Positions 1-11,877 of a stretch of DNA of 64,000 nucleotides are shown here, piece by piece (positions within the stretch are counted from its first letter, which is position 1; every line of letters starts with the position of its first letter). The position numbers and the translations under genes were made by a program. A model generated the notes under the pieces. That model worked only from the letters and a program-made list of their open reading frames with translations. It did not search any database and had not been told where the DNA came from. Origin of the DNA: Dromiciops gliroides (Eukaryota > Chordata > Mammalia > Microbiotheria > Microbiotheriidae); the NCBI RefSeq assembly GCF_019393635.1, contig NC_057866.1:8109723-8173722 (forward strand), written 5' to 3'.

Positions 1-599
1 GGGAGGGGGGAGTTAATAAGTTTTATGAATGCAATATCATAGTATTATGCTGTAGGGAATGAAGAAAGAGATGGTTTCACTGGCAAGCCCAGCATGTGGT
101 ACAACACAGATTTGTCCCATGTCCCCCCTGTTTGTATGCCCTTCACTGCCCACTCCTTAGTTCATTTTTCCTAGAATTTTCCCTCTTGTCACACGGAAAT
201 GATTGGTGCCTGCTTCCCCTGAAACAGTTACTTGGTGCCATCTGGCTAGAATCTTGCCTCATGTTTTAGACAACAATTTGAGGTCATTCCTCTTGAGTTC
301 CCTCTTCCTCATCTCCCATGACTCAGCCACCTTCTGCCCCTCTGTCTTACATGATGAAGTGGCCTGACCTGCTCCAGCAATGCCATAGCATCCTGTCTCC
401 TTGGTCATCCCCATCTCTGACTGTATTTCAGTCTGTCTACTCACTCCTCAAAAGCCTCAAAAACTCATCTGATGCTTCTATCCCAGCTAACTATGCCCTG
501 TATCTCCTGACTGCCCTTTGCAGCCCGAGTCCTTTAAAGGCTATCTGGGATAGGTGCCTGCACTTCCTCTGCTCCCATGCTCTTCTGAACCTCTGACAA

Positions 600-1222
600 C
601 ATGGCTTTCCACCTCATTATTCCACTAGAACAGCTTTCTCCAAAGTTGCCACTAATCTCTTAATGGCCCAATCCAGTGGCCTTTTTTAAGTCTTCACCCT
701 CCTTGGCCTCTCTGCAGCTTTGGACATCACTGCTCGTCCTTCTCCTCCTTGACAGTGTCTTCTCTCTAGGTTTTCTGGACACCTCCCTCCCTCTCCCCCT
801 CCTCCTAGCTCTCTGACTGCTCCTTCTCAGCCTCTTTCACTGAATCTTCTTCCAGCTGTACCTATAGGTGTCCCTCCAGACTCTGTCCTGGGCCCTCTTC
901 TCCCTCTAGACCACTTCACTTGGTGATTTGCATCAGCTCCCATGGATTTAATGACCATCTCCATACTGATAATTCCCAAATCTACCTCTCCTGCCCTGAC
1001 TTCTTTGCTGATTTCCCATCTCATCCCCAATGATCTTTTGGACATCTTAAACTCAACATGTCCAAAACCGAACTCATGATCTACCCTCACCTTTCTTCCC
1101 TATTACTGTAGAGGGAAACACTAGCTTCCCAGGCCCTCAGGCTCAGAAGCTAGGAGTTAACCTGACTTCTCGCTCTCTCTCAATCCCCCATATCCAATAC
1201 AGTGCCAAGACCTGTTGTTACC
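600..1222 (+). repeat. L2-like LINE fragment
   Basis: GACTCTGTCCTGGGCCCTCT, then CATGTCCAAAACCGAACTCA are hallmark L2 ORF2 segments in sense. Sequence from about 190 to 600 may be further L2 but is too diverged to be sure. Confidence 0.82.
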
Positions 1223-1225
1223 TCT

Positions 1226-1640
1226 GCACCACCTCAGAAAGGCCTGGAGAGACTTGCATGAACTGATGTACAGTGAAGCGAGCAGAACCAAGAGAATGTT
1301 GTGCCCAGAGACAGCCATATTGCTGGATGAAAAACTGTGAGTGACTTAACTATTCTCAACAATACGATGATCTAAGACAATCCCAAAGGACTAATGATGA
1401 AACATACTGTCCACCTCCAAAGAAAGAACTGATGTTGATGGAACAGAGACTGAAACATACTATTTTTCACTTGCTTTCTTTTTTTTCTCTTTTATTCAAG
1501 TTTTCTTACACAAAATTACTAATATGGTAATGTTTTACACAATCGTACATGTATGGCCTATATCTGATTGCTTAAGGCCTCAGGGAGGGAGGGATAAAAA
1601 TTGGAACCTAAAACTATAAAAATGTTTATTACTTTTTCTT
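1226..1640 (+). mobile_element. L1 3' end, 5'-truncated
   Basis: Begins CAGAAAGGCCTGGAGAGACT and continues through the L1 ORF2 end into the 3' UTR with GGGAGGGATAAAAATTGGAA and an A-rich end. The same sequence recurs at 38690-39125, which identifies it as a marsupial L1 tail. It abuts the L2 fragment to its left. Confidence 0.88.
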
Positions 1641-1914
1641 TTTTTTAAGTCCTACCCACATGGGGTCTAGGCCCCTTCAACTTGGATGTCTGAAGACCAG
1701 GGGAGGCACCAAGCCAACTCTGCTGACCAGATGGGTTTCCATACAGAGACAAGGGGGTCCACATCTATAGAAGCTAATGCTCCAGTAACTTTGCTGCATA
1801 TCCTTCCTGTGGTTAGGGCTAAGGTAACCCTTTTATTAACTATTCAATGATTCATAAGTGCTTCATCATTTCATCCCAACTTCAAGTAACAGAGAACTAG
1901 CATTAGGCCAGACT

Positions 1915-2266
1915 CCAACATCTGAGAAGACCTGAAAGAACTAATGTGAGCAGAAACAGGGGAATAATACATACTATAACATCCACACTGTAAAAAGAAA
2001 CAATTCTGAAAGACTCAGAGCTCTGATCGATGCACCGATCAACCATGACTCCAAAGGCCTGATGATGAAGAACACTGCTTGTCTTCTAGTAAGAGGCAAT
2101 GACCTAATACATAGAATGAGATGCACCCTTGGACGCGACCAATGGGGTGTGTGGTTCTTGACTCCTTGTTACAAGGGTTTGCTTTGGTTTGACTTTTCTG
2201 GGGGCAGGAGGAAGAAAAAAATAAATGTTTGATAACTGAAGAAAATAATTTTTAAAAAATGACTAG
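1915..2266 (+). mobile_element. L1-like 3' end, second subfamily
   Basis: GAAAGACTCAGAGCTCTGAT, then CCTTGTTACAAGGGTTTGCT and an A-rich end. Parallels the element at 10668-11036 (GAAAGACTTCAGAACTCTGA, GTTGCAAGGGTTGTATTTTT). Its A-rich end is the target of CORE-SINE copies 1 and 2. Confidence 0.72.
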
Positions 2267-2269
2267 TGG

Positions 2270-2430
2270 GGGGCGGCTAGGTGGTGCAGTGGATAAAGCA
2301 CCGGCCCTGGATTCAGGAGTACCTGAGTTCAAATCCGGCCTCAGACACTTGACACTTACTAGCTGTGTGACCCTGGGCAAGTCACTTAACCCCCATTGCC
2401 CCACAAAAAAAACACAAAAAACAAAAAACA
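2270..2430 (+). mobile_element. CORE-SINE copy 1 (WSINE-like), tandem pair
   Basis: Architecture that defines this family here: tRNA-like head with A box (here TGGTGCAGTGG) and B box GTTCAAATCC, then the CORE segment CTAGCTGTGTGACCCTGGGC and an A-rich tail. This copy is flanked by AAAAAATGACTAGTGG (2254-2269 and 2431-2445), a target-site duplication. A second copy begins immediately after the right duplicate. Confidence 0.95.
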
Positions 2431-2445
2431 AAAAATGACTAGTGG

Positions 2446-2589
2446 GGCAGCTCGGTGGTGAAGTAGATAAAGTGCCGGCCCTGGATTCAGGAGGACCCCA
2501 GTTCAAATCCGGCCTCAGACACTTGACACTCACTAGCTGTGTGACCCTGGGCAAGCCACTTAACACCCATTGCCCCACCAAAAAAAAAA
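2446..2589 (+). mobile_element. CORE-SINE copy 2 (WSINE-like), tandem pair
   Basis: Same family, same orientation, abutting copy 1 with only the 15-bp target duplicate between. Its head has drifted (GGTGGTGAAGTAG), so this may be the older copy and copy 1 the later insertion beside it. Confidence 0.95.
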
Positions 2590-2679
2590 CACCAAACCAA
2601 CTAGTATAACCTGGTTCCTCATGCACTAACATCCCTACCTTCAGCATCATTACATCCTGAATAGAGCACAAAGAGAAGA

Positions 2680-4170
2680 GGTAGACTTTTACAAACTATA
2701 TTTTACAGTCATACAATTGACCGAAAGGTACAAAGAATAGAATGCCCACTCTATGATGGCTGTGTATCTATTATAAATATCTGACTTATGAGGTGGCAAG
2801 GTACAGTGGACAGAGAACTTGCCTCAAAGTCAGGAGACGTGGCTGCCAGTCCTGCTTTTGGGAATTCTAACACATCTAAATTTTAGAGGAATTTCCTTAT
2901 CTGGGAGTTGTCTATAACAAAGAAATCCCAAGTCCAGTACCTCTCCCTTTTCCTGGAATCAATGGGGCGAAATGCTGCTTTGAATGTTTTCTTCCAACAA
3001 GGTATCCTTTCCATGCAAAATCTTAAAAAGTTCCTCAAAATATGTAGCAGATGTAACAGGCGACCCTCTCATCATTAATTATGAAGGAAGGCATAAAATA
3101 GGGAGCAATATATTTGACAAAGGCATTGACTACCATCATGGAGGTTACTTAGTGCAAATAATAAATGAACAGGTATTAAACTCCTACTATGTGCCAAGTA
3201 AAGTACTAAATGCTGGGGAATACAAATATGAAGAGGGTAAAAAAGCCCCTGCCCTCAAAGAGTTTACAATTGAATCAGGAAAGACAATACACAAAAGGAA
3301 ACTGAAAAAAAGAAGGGGAGGTCTCTGACAGGGAGGAAACATGGGAGAAAGGTTTGAGATGTCTCAAACTAGTGAAGCTAGCTAAGAAATGAGATCACCT
3401 GACCTTGGCCCCCTTCTAAAATGTCTGGGTCCAAATCAAGGTGGGAACAACTGTGGCAAGTAACGTAGTATTGACTGCATCAAGCCCCCAAACACTGCCA
3501 CGCCTTCCACATAGGATCCAAGATCACTCAAAACAGTATGGCTTAACTATCCACATAGGAAAAACCAAGTGGATAAAGAATGCTTGTCATCCAGACTGTA
3601 AGACATAGTAGGATGAAATAGACAACCTACGATTAAGGACTGCTTAAGTTATCAAGCTGGCCTTATCCTTGTGACCATTTAGCCTCTCCCCAAAGATTCC
3701 AAGTTCTATTAAAGCTCAGTGCAACAAGCATTGATTTAGAAACCCTTCAGCACTGGACACTGTGTTAAGTGCTACTGGTCATAAAAATAAGTCTCATTCC
3801 TTAAAGAACTTACATTCTACAGGAGGGGAAACATGTACAAAGATAAAGAAATACAAAATACATAAATGAGATACAAAGTAATTGGGGGGGGGGGAGTGTT
3901 GGTGGAAAACACTAACAATTGGGAGATTAGCCAAAGATTCCCGTCGAACAGCAATTCCTAACCTGGGGTCAATGAAGTTTGTTTTTCTTTAAAATAATTT
4001 AATTATGTGTAATTGAGGGAAAATATTTTTAAAAATAAAAATAATTTGATAAACATTTCAGTATATTTGGTCACAGTTGTTTTTCGATATAGTTGCAATC
4101 TTTTATAATCCTATGTACTTAAAGGAATATCCATTGGCTTCAGACAGTCAAAAGGGGTTGAAAACACAAA
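2680..4170. other. KDM2A intronic sequence with diverged remnants
   Basis: A worn SINE head at 2790-2880 (GCAAGGTACAGTGGACAGAG) and short pieces of the 'CTACTATGTGCCAAGTAAAG' family at 3140-3280 and 3720-3830. A 114-codon open frame at 2984-3328 overlaps the repeat and is not supported as a gene. 3330-3700 and 3860-4170 show nothing recognisable. Confidence 0.6.
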
Positions 4171-4740
4171 ACTCTACACAAAAACACACAAAACCCCTAC
4201 TGTAGAAGGTAGAATTTGAAGAGGGCCTTGGATGGAGCCAGGGATCCCAAGAGGCAGAGGTGATAAGGCAGGACAATTAGGGGGCAGACGAAGAACAAGC
4301 ACAGAACGTGGAGATCAAGCATCATTTACAGGGAATGGCAAGTAGGTCAGTTTGGCCAGACTATAGAGCATGTAAAGAGTACTGTTTGGATCAATGGAGA
4401 AGGAAATCATTCAGGCCAGACTGAAGAGGGCTTTAAATGCTATAGAAGTTTATTTTATCCTAGATCCAAAAGGGGGTCACTGAAGCTTTGTGAGCATGGG
4501 AGTGATCAGTCCTGGGCTTTAGAAATATCAATTTGGTGGCTGCGTGGAACCTGGATTGTAGCAAACTATTGCAATGACCCAGGGCCTGTGTGGGTATGAT
4601 GGCCATATTAATGGGGAGGTCAAAGTCAGATGTTGGAGGTAGAAAGAAATTAAGACTAGGCCAATAATTGGATTTAGGAGATGAAGAAAGACCCACTCTC
4701 CCTAGGATGTCTGGAAGGAAGGCAACATCTCATGACAAGA
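4170..4740 (+). repeat. Interspersed repeat 'CACTGTGCTAAGTGCTGG' family
   Basis: Shares the ordered segments 'GAGGGCCTTGGATGGAGCCA', 'GTAGGTCAG', 'TGAAGAGGGCTTTAAATGCT', 'GGGGGTCACTGAAGCTTTGT' with the copies at 6080, 25800, 41080 and 48700. Moderately old and not protein coding. I cannot assign the family name with confidence. Confidence 0.65.
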
Positions 4741-6059
4741 AGAGAAGTTACAAAGAGGTACAGATGTCAAGAAGAGAATGAATTCCATTGTGAACATGCT
4801 GAGAATTCTCTGGGACACCCAGGTGGGGCTATAAAGCAGGGGTGATTTGGAGGAGGAACTTCATGAGGGTCTGCTATGTCTATTTGGGGGTCACCTTCAC
4901 AGGGATGATATCGACCCATGAGAAGGAACAAGCTCATAATGGACAGACCTTAAGAGAGGGCAGAACAAAGATGCCCTGGGACAAAACCCACTTAGTGGAA
5001 GGGATGGGGCACGAGGAGTCAGCAATAGAAACTGAGAATGGGAATTTTGTCACAGAAGCCAAGGCAGAAGAGCGCGGGGGTAGTTAACAGTATAGCAGTA
5101 AGGGATCGCTGGTAACCATGGAAAGAACAGACACATGTGAGTTCTAAGAACTCACTACTGGGGCAGCACATTTCACTTTTGCAAAGGCTGAATAGGAAGT
5201 TTTCCCTTATACTGAGCCAGAATCTAACCAACAGTAACTCCACCTGCTGGTTCTCGTGCTGCCTTCTAGGACCATCAAATGCCAATCTTAGCCCTCTTCC
5301 ATGTGGTAAGCCCATTTGGAGCCAACTATCATGTCCTCCAAAAGCATTTCTTCAGACAAAATAGTCTCATTTTATGTCATGCTACTCATTTGGCAAGGTT
5401 TTGAATCCCCATACAGAGCTGGTCTCTTTCCTCGGCACATGCTCCAATTCCTCACGGATCTTCCTAAAATGTAATGTGAAGAACTGAGCCCAGTGTTCTA
5501 GAGGTGACAGGAGCAGGACAGGAGTACAGCTGCAAGCTCCCTCTACTTATATTCATGCAGTCTAAGATCACATTAGCTACCTCTAGCAAGTACGTCACAC
5601 TGTTTACTCATACTGACCTTCCAAGACATAACCCCCCCAACAGTCTTTTTCATGTGAGCCACTGACTAAACTCATTTTTTTCTATCCTGCATTTGTGCCC
5701 TCGAATTCCCCACCTTAACCCAACTGTAAGTCTTTACATCCTTTTATTGATAAGCAAGCTAAGTGCTAAGCACATTCATCCAAGTCACTGGTAAAAATTC
5801 TGGACCCAACAGTGCCAGGATCAAGCTCTATGCTAAGTTCTTCACTAAAGACCTCCCATCCGAGGGTTCTGGGCAGCATTAGACAAGATGACACAAGAGA
5901 AATATTGATATTACCTGCTCAGTATTATCAGTTAGCTCTAAGACATTAAATAATCACTTCAATCAAGCTCTTTAAATTAGTGTTGAGGGACTCTGCGATG
6001 AGGATAGAGGCTCTACGTGCTGCTGCTGGAGGAATGAACTTTTCTAATATGCAGATGAA

Positions 6060-6785
6060 ATCCAGGTCAAGTTAAATCAATTAATATTCTTTAAACTCCT
6101 TCTATGTGCAAGGTACTGTGAAAGATACAAAGAGATCAACAGACTCACAAGGTGATCTATTTGAAAGGACCCAGATATAGTAAATGACATTTATCAAATG
6201 TCCCTGAGTTCTCCAGCAGAATTCCAAGGAAGGTTGAGCCCCAGACTGGCACTGCCCACCACAAAGTGGCTATGAAGAAAAGCGTCACCAAAATGGAAGC
6301 AGTCAGGATCCCCAGAAGTAACCTGACCCTCCCACCAACATCCAACAAACATGAGTAGGAGATAGAGGGCATATAAGAAGCTTATATTCTACCGGGAGAG
6401 AGATCTGTACACAAGGAAGCCAATACAAAGTAATTTTAAGAAGAAAAGCAGGCTGACAAGTAGGACACTAGGGACATGAGAGAAGGGAATGGGAGCCTGG
6501 AAGGCCTCCTGGTGGAGAAAGAGTTTGAGCTATGGTTTGAAGGAAGCTGAGTACTCAAGAGAATTCAATACAGATAAGGGGTTCATTTAAACAGAGGCTG
6601 AAGCTAGAATGGCGCAAAACAGAAAACTAGAGGTCAGTATGGCTGGAAGAGTGTAGGAAGGGGGGTAATAAAGAGACTGGATTGGAAAGGAGCTGGGAGC
6701 CACTGCGGAGGGCTCTTTAAATGCCAGGCTATGGAGTTTGGATTGTGCCCTAAAAACAACTGGAAGCCACTGTAAATTTCACTCC
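6060..6785 (+). repeat. Same interspersed repeat family, long copy
   Basis: Opens CTTCTATGTGCAAGGTACTG, continues through GAAGGCCTCCTGGTGGAGAA, CGGAGGGCTCTTTAAATGCC and AACTGGAAGCCACTGTAAAT. Confidence 0.7.
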
Positions 6786-6905
6786 CATCAACTTGGCAGT
6801 GAGATCCTTGAAGGCAAAGGCTGTTTTATCGCTAGCTAGCCTAGCCTAGCACAGGTTCCTTGCACACAGGCAGTGCTTAATGAGTGCTTATTAAATGGAA
6901 AAAAA
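6785..6905 (+). repeat. L2-like 3' end
   Basis: GAGATCCTTGAAGGCAAAGG through CAGTGCTTAATGAGTGCTTA, the usual 3' terminus of L2 elements. Confidence 0.78.
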
Positions 6906-7628
6906 TAAAGACCTCCTGGCTAGGGTGACCAACCTGCCAGTAACCACCACTCATTGGGTCTGTTGTTCAGCAAACTCCAAGCCCACTTCTATCTGCACTA
7001 CTACTGCTCAGCCCACATCTATCTCTCCATGTTGTCCATGCAGATTTGGAGAGAGTTTTTCAGGCCCTTTGCTGAAATCTATGTGCACCTGACCTCAATC
7101 ATTTCCTTAAGCTACCAGCTAAGGGACCAGTCAAAGTTAGCCTGTCATAACCTGCTTTTAAGGAGACCATCTATATGTATCCCCACAACCACCACTTCCA
7201 TACACTCACCAAAGCATCCCTTCAGCAACGGTCTAGAGAGAATCCTGGCAGAAATTGAAAGCGCCATCTTCTTTCCCTTTCTGAAACTAAAGGCATTCCC
7301 TGAGCTCCAGCACCACTATCCTCAATTCCTCAGAGATAACCAGGGCTTGCTTCCCTCCCAAGGAGCCCCCTTTCTCATATGGGCCCAGTGACTCAGCATA
7401 ACCACATCCAGATTCCTTCACTTATCCGGCTAACTCTCAATTCCCTGATAACCATTTCTATTGCCTCCTTTCAAAACTTTCTCCTTGGTGGAGAAAACAG
7501 AGACAAAGTACTAAAAGGCTCCTCAATGCCTGTGTTCTTCAGTTATTGTCTCATCTACTGCAAGCACTGTTCCCTTTCTTGTTCCTCTTCTTGCCACCAA
7601 CAAAATGCACAACATAAATAAATAACTG
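6906..7628 (+). repeat. Probable L2-derived sequence
   Basis: CCTGATAACCATTTCTATTG and CCTCCTTTCAAAACTTTCTC are C/T-rich, L2-like in sense. Identity is weaker than for the other L2 pieces and no gene was recognised. Confidence 0.4.
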
Positions 7629-7775
7629 AGGCAGCTAGGTGGCCTAGTGGATAAAGCACCAGCCCTGGATTCAGGTGGACCTGAGTTCAAATCCGGCCTC
7701 AGACATGTGACACTTACTAGCTGTGTGACCCTGGGCAAGTCACTTAACCCTCATTGCCCTACAAAATAAATAAAT
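7629..7775 (+). mobile_element. CORE-SINE copy 3
   Basis: A box altered to TGGCCTAGTGG. Flanked by AAATAAATAACTGA and AAATAAATAAATGA, an imperfect target duplication in an AT-rich site. Confidence 0.93.
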
Positions 7776-8649
7776 GAGATACATAGATAAATAAATGACT
7801 GGCTGGGCCCTTGACCCGGCCATTGCTGCCATGAGTTCCTATTCTCAACCTCAGCTCAGGGCTTTGGGCTGGTTCATGACTTTCTCTTGTCTTGTCTTTA
7901 GTTACTGTTCTTTGCTTTCATCTCCCAGACCTGTCTCTTCACAATTCTTGAAATACCTCCTCCCTTTTCTTCCTCAATACAATCATTCAGAGCGTTAGAA
8001 TTTTGTTCCTGAGAAGCTTCCATTACTCTTGAGCAGAGTTCCCTTGTAGAATCTCAGGCTGTGGAATCCTGCCTATGCTTTAGCTGAACTCAGAGCCATT
8101 CTCCCTCAATCCAGAGAAGCCATGCTGCCTAGGTTGAAATCCCTCCTTAGCCAACTTCATCAGAACATTCACCAGTCAATTCCTCCCAAGATCCCTGAAA
8201 ATATAAAATCCATTTTCTAATACATGGCATCTTTAATGCAAAACCAACCACCCCTACTAAGTGGATCACTTGACTAGGGGATGTTCTGTTGCAAGAATCT
8301 ACAAGGAAATCATTCCATTCAAAAAAAAGGGATACTTTCCTTGTTCAAGGAAGGATAATCATTGTTCATCTGTGTCTATTTCTTTACTGGTCAATTTGCC
8401 TCTGGCACCAGAAAATAAGTACTCAGAAGTTTGGTATTCAAAAATTCTATACACACACAACACATCTAGGTAAGGAATATTTGCCACAACCCACAGCAAT
8501 AAAAAAATTCAGCCAAGAGACCATCAAACTGTTCTCTAATTATTATGAACCCTACTTCCCCCAAGAGCTAAAGAGACAAGTCAAAATTTGCTTTGCCAAG
8601 AAGAGTCTATGCTCTTTGGACACAGCTGTAGTAGTCCATACACAGCCTA

Positions 8650-8880
8650 AGTAATAATAGCTGACATTTACACAGGCCTTCCAAGACGTCATATTTACAC
8701 CATCTCATTTGGTCCTTACAATAACCTTGTTGTAATGCTACAGGTACTGTGTGCTCCATTTTACAGAGGGAAAAACCAAGGCTCAGAGAATTTATGGTCA
8801 CAGTAGAGCTAGGAAACATCACAGGAAAGATCTGCCCCTGGATCTCTCCTCATTCCAATTTCAGCTCTCCCTCTTTCCAC
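8650..8880 (-). repeat. MIR-like SINE
   Basis: CCTTACAATAACCTTGTTGT, CATTTTACAGAGGGAAAAAC and CAAGGCTCAGAGAATTTATG are typical of MIR in inverse orientation. Confidence 0.7.
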
Positions 8881-8971
8881 CACACTGCCCCCCTCCCAAG
8901 TCCCTAGCACCAAGTTCTTAGAATGTGTATTTTTTTAACTAGCAAGTTTTCAACAGTAAAAAGAAAGGCAA

Positions 8972-9120
8972 GGGGCAGCTAGATGGCACAGTGGATAGGG
9001 CATGGCACTGGATTCAGGAGGACCTGAGTTCAAATCTGTCCTCAGACATTTGACACTTACTAGCTGTGTGACCCTGGGCAAGTCACTTAACCCCAAATGC
9101 CTCACCCCCCCCCCAAAAAA
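8972..9120 (+). mobile_element. CORE-SINE copy 4 with poly-C interruption
   Basis: Full-length. The tail carries a run of ten or so C before the A-run, unlike the other copies. Flanks AAAGAAAGGCA and AAAAAAGGCA suggest a target duplication. Confidence 0.93.
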
Positions 9121-9889
9121 GGCAGATAAGAGATTTCAAAACATTACAGAAAAGGCTATGGGTCAGATATCTAGTTCTGATACTGAAGAGAAAGAAACTA
9201 GAACCTCACCTATCTAGCCAGATTCTTTTCCAAATGAAGATGTTAAATATTTGCTATAGAAATAAGCACTCAATTCCTGAAATTATTTTTCTCAGGATAA
9301 CAGGAAAATGTTGATGAACATATTATTTAGAGGGCCCATATTACTTGGTGATCCTCTTGACTACAACAATGTGAATAGTATATAATTATAAAAGGATGAA
9401 GCTTGGTCTGCCAAAAGAAATGAGAAAACACACCCACCTCCTTTGCACACCAATCCCTCACTTCAGAGGAACTAGGGGTGTAGAATACTGTATTCACTGT
9501 CAGAGTCAGCTGATGTGTTGGGTAGTCTGGCTGAAGTGCCCTTTTGGTCTTTAGTTTTTTATTCTTTGTTAAGAGAGATGGCTTGTGGATGGGGAAAGGA
9601 AGGCAATAAAAAAACCACACCAAATAGAATGAAAACTTTTTTTTAGGAAAGCCATATCACAGAGTGATTCCACAACAACTTTACCCTCACTGGTCCAATT
9701 AAGCAAACCTGTCATACCTGCTTCCTTTCTTTCATATTCTATAATCACAGAAACCACAAATTAAGGAATTCTATACTTAGATCGACTTTCAAAATCAGAG
9801 ACTGGTCAAAAGATGCCCATAGTTTAACTATTTACAAAGACTTTCTGTTTTAAGTCAGTGAAGGATGGGAGAAAAACTTCTATTACTTT

Positions 9890-10215
9890 TATGCCCAAAG
9901 CGTACAATCCATCTCTTGCCTCACACTTGTCCCCAGGCCATTCCCCCATGCCTTCCTGTCCCTGAATTCCTGTTTTCATACTTCACTTTTCTTCCCCCCA
10001 AGCCTTCCCATCAGTAGGACTCTCTCTGAGAGGCCTTTCTTTATGAAAGGGCTCTTTCCCCCCTCAATTCATCTGGTATTTACTTACTTGTACATGTTGT
10101 ACCCCCGGACAGAAAATAACCTTCTTCAAGGTAGAGATTGCTTTTCATTTTGATACTTGTATTCTGAGTCTATCACTGTAGTTCACGCATGGTAGGCACT
10201 TAAAAATGGTTTTGA
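9890..10215 (+). repeat. L2-like 3' portion
   Basis: CACTTGTCCCCAGGCCATTC, GTATTTACTTACTTGTACAT, then CTTCAAGGTAGAGATTGCTT and CATGGTAGGCACTTAAAAAT, an L2 3' end. Confidence 0.8.
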
Positions 10216-10502
10216 AGTTCTAGATTTGATTAAGAGTCCATGAGTCTATAAACCCTTGATACTAACATTTGTATTAGACTAACAATACCATTCTACTTGG
10301 AAATAAATGTCTAACAATGGATAAAAATTCTTGACTAATCTTGATTTTGTAGGAGGTATCTCTGTGGACAGAGCTTAACACTGCTTTAGCTTCATCTATG
10401 TATTCACATAGGTCACTTTCCAACAGCAAAAGTCATATAGCATGGATCTTCTATAAATTTGTCTTAACTTAATAGTTTTGACTTTCAAGAATAGAGGATA
10501 CC

Positions 10503-10651
10503 GGGGCAGCTAGGTGGTGCAGTGGATAGAGCACCGGCCCTGGAGTCAGGAGTACCTGAGTTCAAATCCGGCCTCAGACACTTAACACTTACTAGCTGTG
10601 TGACCCTGGGCAAGTCACTTAACCTCAACTGCCTCGCTTAAAAAAAAAAAA
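10503..10651 (+). mobile_element. CORE-SINE copy 5
   Basis: Target duplication AAGAATAGAGGATACC (left) and AAGAACAGAGGATACC (right), one mismatch in 16. Inserted at the upstream edge of the L1-like 3' end at 10668-11036. Confidence 0.96.
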
Positions 10652-10667
10652 AGAACAGAGGATACCC

Positions 10668-11036
10668 CACAAAACAAAGAAGAGGATAGAGTAATTCATG
10701 AACTGATATAGAGCAAAGCAAGCAGAAGCAGCAGAACAATTTATAAAGGCAAAGACTGTAAAGACAAAGACCGAAAGACTTCAGAACTCTGATCAACTCA
10801 AAAACAAGCCACAATTCCTGAGAACTGTTACCCACCTCTGCACAGACAATGGACTCGGGGTGCAGAATGACACCTATGGTTTTTGGGCATCTTTTACTTG
10901 ACTATAAATATTTGTTGCAAGGGTTGTATTTTTTTCCCCTCCAATGGGAATGGGTATGGAGAAGGAAGAACATGGGACAGAAAAAATAATCTTTTGTTCA
11001 TTGAAAAAAATCTGTTAAAAATTTTTTTAAAATAAT
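10668..11036 (+). mobile_element. L1-like 3' end, second subfamily
   Basis: AATTCATGAACTGATATAGA through GAATGGGTATGGAGAAGGAA to an A-rich end. Homologous in order to 1915-2266. Confidence 0.72.
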
Positions 11037-11269
11037 AATTCAAGGTAGCTTCTATTCACCAGTAAAACTGGAAGTTCCTTGTAGATTATCTTTTCCTCCC
11101 TAACATACAGAGAAAGATTGCATAAGCTTGAAGGATGTTCCTGCCTAAATGTTGCTAGAATGACATATCAACAACCCCAAAGAAGTGGTGAAGAAAGAGG
11201 TAAATGTAGCAGCAGAGAGTCTTCCCACTAAAGCCAAGATTCTTAGCAAAGCAAAGCTGCATGAATGGT

Positions 11270-11385
11270 AAGCCTCTGGACAGCAGGGTCTGTGTGTCCT
11301 CCCTATCTTTACCTCCCCGGAGCCTGGCACAGAAGAAAATCTCCATTAGAGAAGGTTCTAGATAAATGCCTTTTAAGTTGACTTG
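11270..11385 (+). repeat. L2-like 3' end
   Basis: GGACAGCAGGGTCTGTGTGT, CCCGGAGCCTGGCACAGAAG and GATAAATGCCTTTTAAGTTG correspond to an L2 terminus. Confidence 0.7.
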
Positions 11386-11809
11386 TACTTACCAAAAGAC
11401 CATGTCTCCATTTGATAATGAATATCCAATAGTAGTTTTCTTATATGTCTTAACTAGTGTAAACACCATTCCTAACCACACAGGAGATGGCTCTTAAGAG
11501 GCCCCAGCTTGGATGCAGAAGTAACTGCTCTCTCACTCCCCCCTCCCACCCACTTCCCAAGCAAAGGTGGTGTTCTCAAATCTACATCTAAGGTACTTAG
11601 GTGCAGTCTTTGCATGTCTAATCTACCAACAGTCTAGCCATTTTTCCTGATTTTCAGAGCACGCTCCCTGTCAGAAAGAGTATCTCATGAATCCTGACTG
11701 CTCAGTCTTCAGACCAAACAGCCCAGAAAAGCCACCTAAGGGTCAGGACCTGCTGCCCAGTCACCAAGAGCGGCGATCTGACTGTGTGAGAGAGAAGGAG
11801 AGCACTGAC

Positions 11810-11851
11810 CAGTCTCTGGCTATAACGGACTCTTTCTTCCTCCGGTTCCAT
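11810..11851 (-). CDS. KDM2A: KDM2A first coding exon (partial gene)
   Basis: On the minus strand an ATG at 11851 opens 14 codons reading MEPEEERVRYSQRL, directly followed by donor GTCAGT (plus-strand 11804-11809). Human KDM2A begins MEPEEERIRYSQRL and splices at the same point, so this is the conserved first coding exon. The start is supported by an in-frame TGA two codons upstream and a strong context (G at -3 and +4). KDM2A demethylates H3K36me1/2 through its JmjC domain and binds unmethylated CpG through a CXXC finger; none of those domains is in this window, as later exons lie beyond the left edge. The 42-base exon is too short to be found by length-based ORF calling. KDM2B starts differently and has different neighbours, so it is less likely. 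Confidence 0.88.
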
Positions 11852-11877
11852 CTCTCAGAGCTCTTCTGTTGAGATGA
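11852..11877 (-). other. KDM2A: KDM2A exon 2 5' UTR portion and candidate acceptor
   Basis: The minus strand upstream of the ATG reads TTTTCTTGACAG then TCATCTCAACAG then AAGAGCTCTGAGAG. The better acceptor is TTCTTGACAG (exon ending at 11877); CAACAG (exon ending at 11865) is an alternative. Which is used cannot be decided without transcripts. Confidence 0.5.

Larger units (their letters stand above)
1..11809 (-). other. KDM2A: KDM2A intron 2 (5' part only)
   Basis: Everything left of the donor at 11804-11809 should be intron. The minus strand was scanned for the next coding segment (which in human begins RGTMRRRYEDDGISDDE) and it was not found, so the next exon lies beyond base 1. The span is filled with L2, L1 3' ends, CORE-SINEs and diverged MIR pieces listed separately. 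Stretches 4740-6060, 9120-9890 and 11385-11800 show nothing recognisable. Confidence 0.75.

Noticed and set aside
2252..2671. Open frames reading [17 protein letters not shown] and variants, seen many times in the window
   Set aside because: They are antisense translations of the CORE-SINE body, not a gene family.
2984..3328. 114-codon frame with lysine-rich end
   Set aside because: Overlaps the 'CTACTATGTGCCAAGTAAAG' repeat segment, which recurs elsewhere; no domain and intronic position.
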